Shown here one piece after another: positions 60,902 through 64,000 of a DNA stretch of 64,000 nt; within the stretch, counting starts at the first letter, position 1, and every line of letters starts with the position of its first letter. The position numbers were made by a program, and so were the translations under genes. The DNA comes from Rhabditoides inermis. Lineage: Eukaryota > Nematoda > Chromadorea > Rhabditida > Rhabditidae. The notes beneath the pieces were generated by a model that was not told the origin of the DNA, did no database searches, and saw nothing but the letters and a program-made list of their open reading frames with translations. The stretch spans positions 277,501-341,500 of the forward strand of contig CAWZYM010000021.1 of the NCBI GenBank assembly GCA_963966185.1, in the 5' to 3' direction.

Positions 60902-62453
60902 CTGCGTACATCGACGAGCTGGTGACGCGCTTCGGCGGCGACATCAACAAGTTCCTGTTCCACGGCCGCGACGGCGACTACAACACCGCCAACGGACGTT
61001 TCGTCATGGTGGGCTTTGGTTAGAATGGTTGTAATTGTCATGTTTGTTTAGAAGTGGGACCACATCGTGCCGTCGCTGCATGGCGCGCTGGCTCGGCTGC
61101 CCGCCCTGCGGCAGGTCGACCTCATCTTCGCACGCTTCCTTCACGATATCGACGAAAAGTGTGAGAACGTAAAAATTAAAATTACATGACCACAAATCAC
61201 ACATTAAATGCTATATAAAACTCTGAGAATTCACGCAAATAGTGTGCGTTTATCGAGGATTCGTGTATCTCTTTCTGTTGTACGGCTAGGCTGTTCAGAC
61301 TCGTCGTGTCCGAGGCTGCAGCAGCCAGTGTCGATCCACATCCACGACAGTCTTCTCCCGCCCTGTCTCGTCATGTACGCGGTGTGTCTGACAGACGCTA
61401 TTCACCCCCCCCCCCCCCCCTCCCTACCTATTGTATTGTTTCTAACCACGATTCACATTTTTTTGATATATGGAGTATGAAATTCCATTTAAGGAGTGGT
61501 TCTCGAAGGCGTTCGCCTCCATCGACACCTTGACGACGTTCCTGCTTTCCAGCTATGACGAGGTGAATATTTTGCTTTCCACGTCGGTGTTGAGGGATGA
61601 AGATGGCTTCAGTCGGCGCTGCTGGCTCGCGGTCTGCGAGAGAACCGAGCGCGCCCGCGCCACATCCACCACACCATCCAGCACTTCAGCCGGTCAGTCT
61701 CTCAGCGTGTAAGATTGAAGAACACCTCGGTTCGTGTGTGTAACATTCCTTGTATGCCCCTTGGATTTGTAGTATGCTTATATGTTTAAACGCGTCATGT
61801 CCTGCGGGGTTAGTTACTCAATTGCAGAATGGCGGCGTTGGCCGATTTGGCCGAGAACTGCGACGAGTTGTGCATAACCCACTCGACGAGTGAGTGAATG
61901 AAAGGGTAGATGTTGAGTACAGGAGTGTTTGTGAGTGAGCGACGAGGGCGAGATGCAGCCGGCAGACGCGCAGGAGTCGGCCGAGATGCGCGCGCTACTC
62001 GCCGCCCTGCCAGCAATCACAAATGTCAGTCGGCATTCCACGTCATTTCCCTCAAACACGATTCTTTTAGCACGAATTGCGTTGTGCATAACCCACCTAG
62101 CGAAGAAAAGAGAGCGAGTGGGAAGTTAATGTCAATGTTCAGCTGGTCTCGAACAGCTTCCACCCGGTTTGCCTGCTACGCGACGACCAGCTCGACTTCT
62201 GGCAAGGCGTTCTCGCCAACCTCACCGTCGCAGGTTCGCTTTCCATGTGCACATTGAAATGGAGATTCTTATCACTACTACAGACCGTCCCCGCGTGGGA
62301 GTGGTGTGTCTGCCGCTGCCGCCGCGGATGGGAGGCAAGCGGCTGTTCCGCCGTCTGCTCTCCGACTGCCCGCGTGTCGTCGACGAGTGCCCCGAAGAGA
62401 CGAACAAGACGTGGAATCAGCTGATGGCGTCTGCCAGTGGATACAGAGATGAG
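60902..62453 (+). pseudogene. Copy C of the unrecognised gene
   Basis: Plus exons 60902-61008, 61052-61160, 61299-61381, 61476-61562, 61613-61692, 61828-61889, 61936-62024, 62143-62233 and 62284-62453. It is almost identical to copy B (offset 3,633-3,640 bp from a longer C run and a 7-bp indel). Frames are open and there is no terminal exon. It is a tandem duplicate of B. Confidence 0.75.
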
Positions 62454-62487
62454 GTGCGAACGGCATGTTTTCATAGCCACGTTTTAA

Positions 62488-62790
62488 AGGGAGTGTACAC
62501 TCTGAATTTCGAGGATGAGTTAGCACCGGGATGTGAAAATATGAGGAGAATGATGTACTTTTGTCAATACAACTATGTGTCGGAGATACCTAAAAGACGA
62601 TGAAAAATTCTGTTGCACATTGAAAATTGGCACTAATTTCTGCATTTTGACATATTTTGCGCTCAATTTTCATCTATTTGTAGGCATTTTCAGAAAATAA
62701 ATGTATTGACAAAAATACAGCGTTTTCATCATATTTTCACATCCCGGTGCTAACTCAACTTCGAAACTCACGTCAGAGTGTACACTCCCT
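62488..62790. mobile_element. TTAA MITE, family 2, with intact target duplication
   Basis: 303 bp with perfect TTAA on both sides (62484-62487 and 62791-62794) and ends AGGGAGTGTACACTCTGA / TCAGAGTGTACACTCCCT. It is the best-preserved copy for defining the family. Confidence 0.9.
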
Positions 62791-62886
62791 TTAATGTCGT
62801 GGATATACGAGATTTCGCCGCTGTTTTTTTCAGCGTCTATTATCTCTAATATCATTTAAAAATGAAAAAATGAACGAATGTACGTT

Positions 62887-64000
62887 CTCAGTCAAAACCG
62901 CTTCCTCACTCAAAAACCCATTTTCATCAGTCAAAAGCGCATTTTCCTCAGTCAAAACCGCTTCCTCACTCAAAAACCCATTTTCATCAGTCAAAACCGC
63001 ATTTTCCTCAGTCAAAACCGCTTCCTCACTCAAAAACCCATTTTCATCAGTCAAAACCGCATTTTCCTCAGTCAAACCGCATTTTCCTCAGTCAAACCGC
63101 ATTTTCCTCATTCAAAACCGCATCCTCACTCAAAAACCCATTTTCATCAGTCAAAACCGCATTTTCCTCAGTCAAACTGCATTTTTCTCAGTCAAACCGC
63201 ATTTTCCTCAGTCAAAACCGCTTCCTCACTCAAAAACCCATTTTCATCAGTCAAAACCGCATTTTCCTCAGTCAAAACCGCATTTTCCTCAGTCAAACCG
63301 CATTTTCCTCAGTCAAACCGCATTTTCCTCAGTCAAAACCGCTTTTTCCTCACTCAAAAACCCATTTTCCTCATTCAAAACCGCATTTCCTCACTCAAAA
63401 ACCCATTTTCCTCAGTCAAAGCCTCATTTTTCTCAGTCAAACCGCATTTTCCTCAGTCAAAACCGCTTCCTCACTCAAAAACCCATTTTCATCAGTCAAA
63501 ACCGCATTTTCCTCAGTCCAAACCGCGTTTTTCTCACTCAAAAACCCATTTTCCTCATTCAAAACCGCATTTCCTCACTCAAAAACCCATTTTCCTCAGT
63601 CAAAGCCGCATTTTCCTCAGTCAAACCGCTTTTTCCTCAGTCAAAACCGCTTCCTCACTCAAAAACCCATTTTCATCAGTCAAAACCGCATTTCCCTCAG
63701 TCAAAACCGCGTTTTCCTCACTCAAAAACCCAATTTTCTCATTCAAAACCGCATTTCCTCACTCAAAAACCCATTTCCTCAGTCAAACCGCATTTTCCTC
63801 AGTCAAACCGCATTTTCCTCAGTCAAAACCGGTTCCTCACTCAAAAACCCATTTTCATCAGTCAAAACCGCATTTTCCTCAGTCAAAACCGCGTTTTCCT
63901 CACTCAAAAACCCAATTTCCTCATTTAAAACCGCATTTCCTCACTCAAAAACCCATTTTCCTCAGTCAAACCGCATTTTCCTCAGTCAAAACCGCTTCCT
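62887..64000 (-). repeat. Minisatellite block at the right edge
   Basis: The same array as 59256-60479, at the same junction and with very similar unit order, continues out of the window. Confidence 0.95.

Larger units (their letters stand above)
56843..64000. repeat. Tandem duplication, period about 3,637 bp
   Basis: Unit 1 (56843-60479) and unit 2 (60480 to beyond the edge) each contain truncated 5' exons on minus, the nine-exon gene fragment on plus, the MITE and the minisatellite block. There are only scattered differences, so the duplication is recent or an assembly artefact. Confidence 0.9.

Overview
The window is metazoan-type nuclear DNA. It holds a tropomodulin gene, several genes with many short GT-AG introns (about 45-150 bp), a signal-peptide exon and fibronectin-III-like exons, many GA/CT microsatellites, MITE-like elements and a very large minisatellite. 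I cannot place the phylum from the sequence alone. All gene models were spliced by hand. They are trusted mainly where exon phases agree, the summed CDS divides by three, and the encoded motifs make sense.

Layout. 0-7.7 kb: the minus-strand end of a probable receptor or adhesion gene (fibronectin-III-like exons at 68-360, possible signal-peptide exon near 2.6 kb) in microsatellite-rich DNA with a foldback element. 7.7-10.0 kb: a small intact five-exon minus-strand gene (172 aa) carrying a TTAA-flanked MITE and a foldback element in its introns. 10.9-15.6 kb: a CACTA (En/Spm)-like transposon with an apparently intact 13-exon, 820-aa transposase containing a long Gly/Ala tract. 16.2-18.5 kb: a seven-exon gene for a 280-aa macro-domain-like protein, one intron of which is 1.1 kb of GA microsatellite.

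18.6-46.2 kb is almost entirely a minisatellite of about 21 bp. In its first part it is organised into 2.57-2.59 kb higher-order units, each holding a unique core flanked by inverted GCACCACC-type tandem arms (foldback-like). It reverses orientation at 38.46 kb and again at 43.63 kb. 46.2-51.4 kb: tropomodulin (C-terminal exons), a duplicated copy of its last exon, and an intact nine-exon gene (322 aa) I do not recognise, all on plus. 52.2-54.4 kb: a nested mobile-element cluster with a pair of inverted tRNA-like sequences.

54.4-64 kb: an unrecognised multi-exon gene that has been rearranged. A minus-strand copy with a stop codon (A) is followed by an inverted copy (B), and a 3,637-bp tandem repetition gives a third copy (C). 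The same minisatellite sits at each observed rearrangement junction, and a 303-bp TTAA MITE sits in every copy. The notable theme of the window is this minisatellite and its association with inversions, palindromes and duplications; I found no coherent multi-gene pathway.
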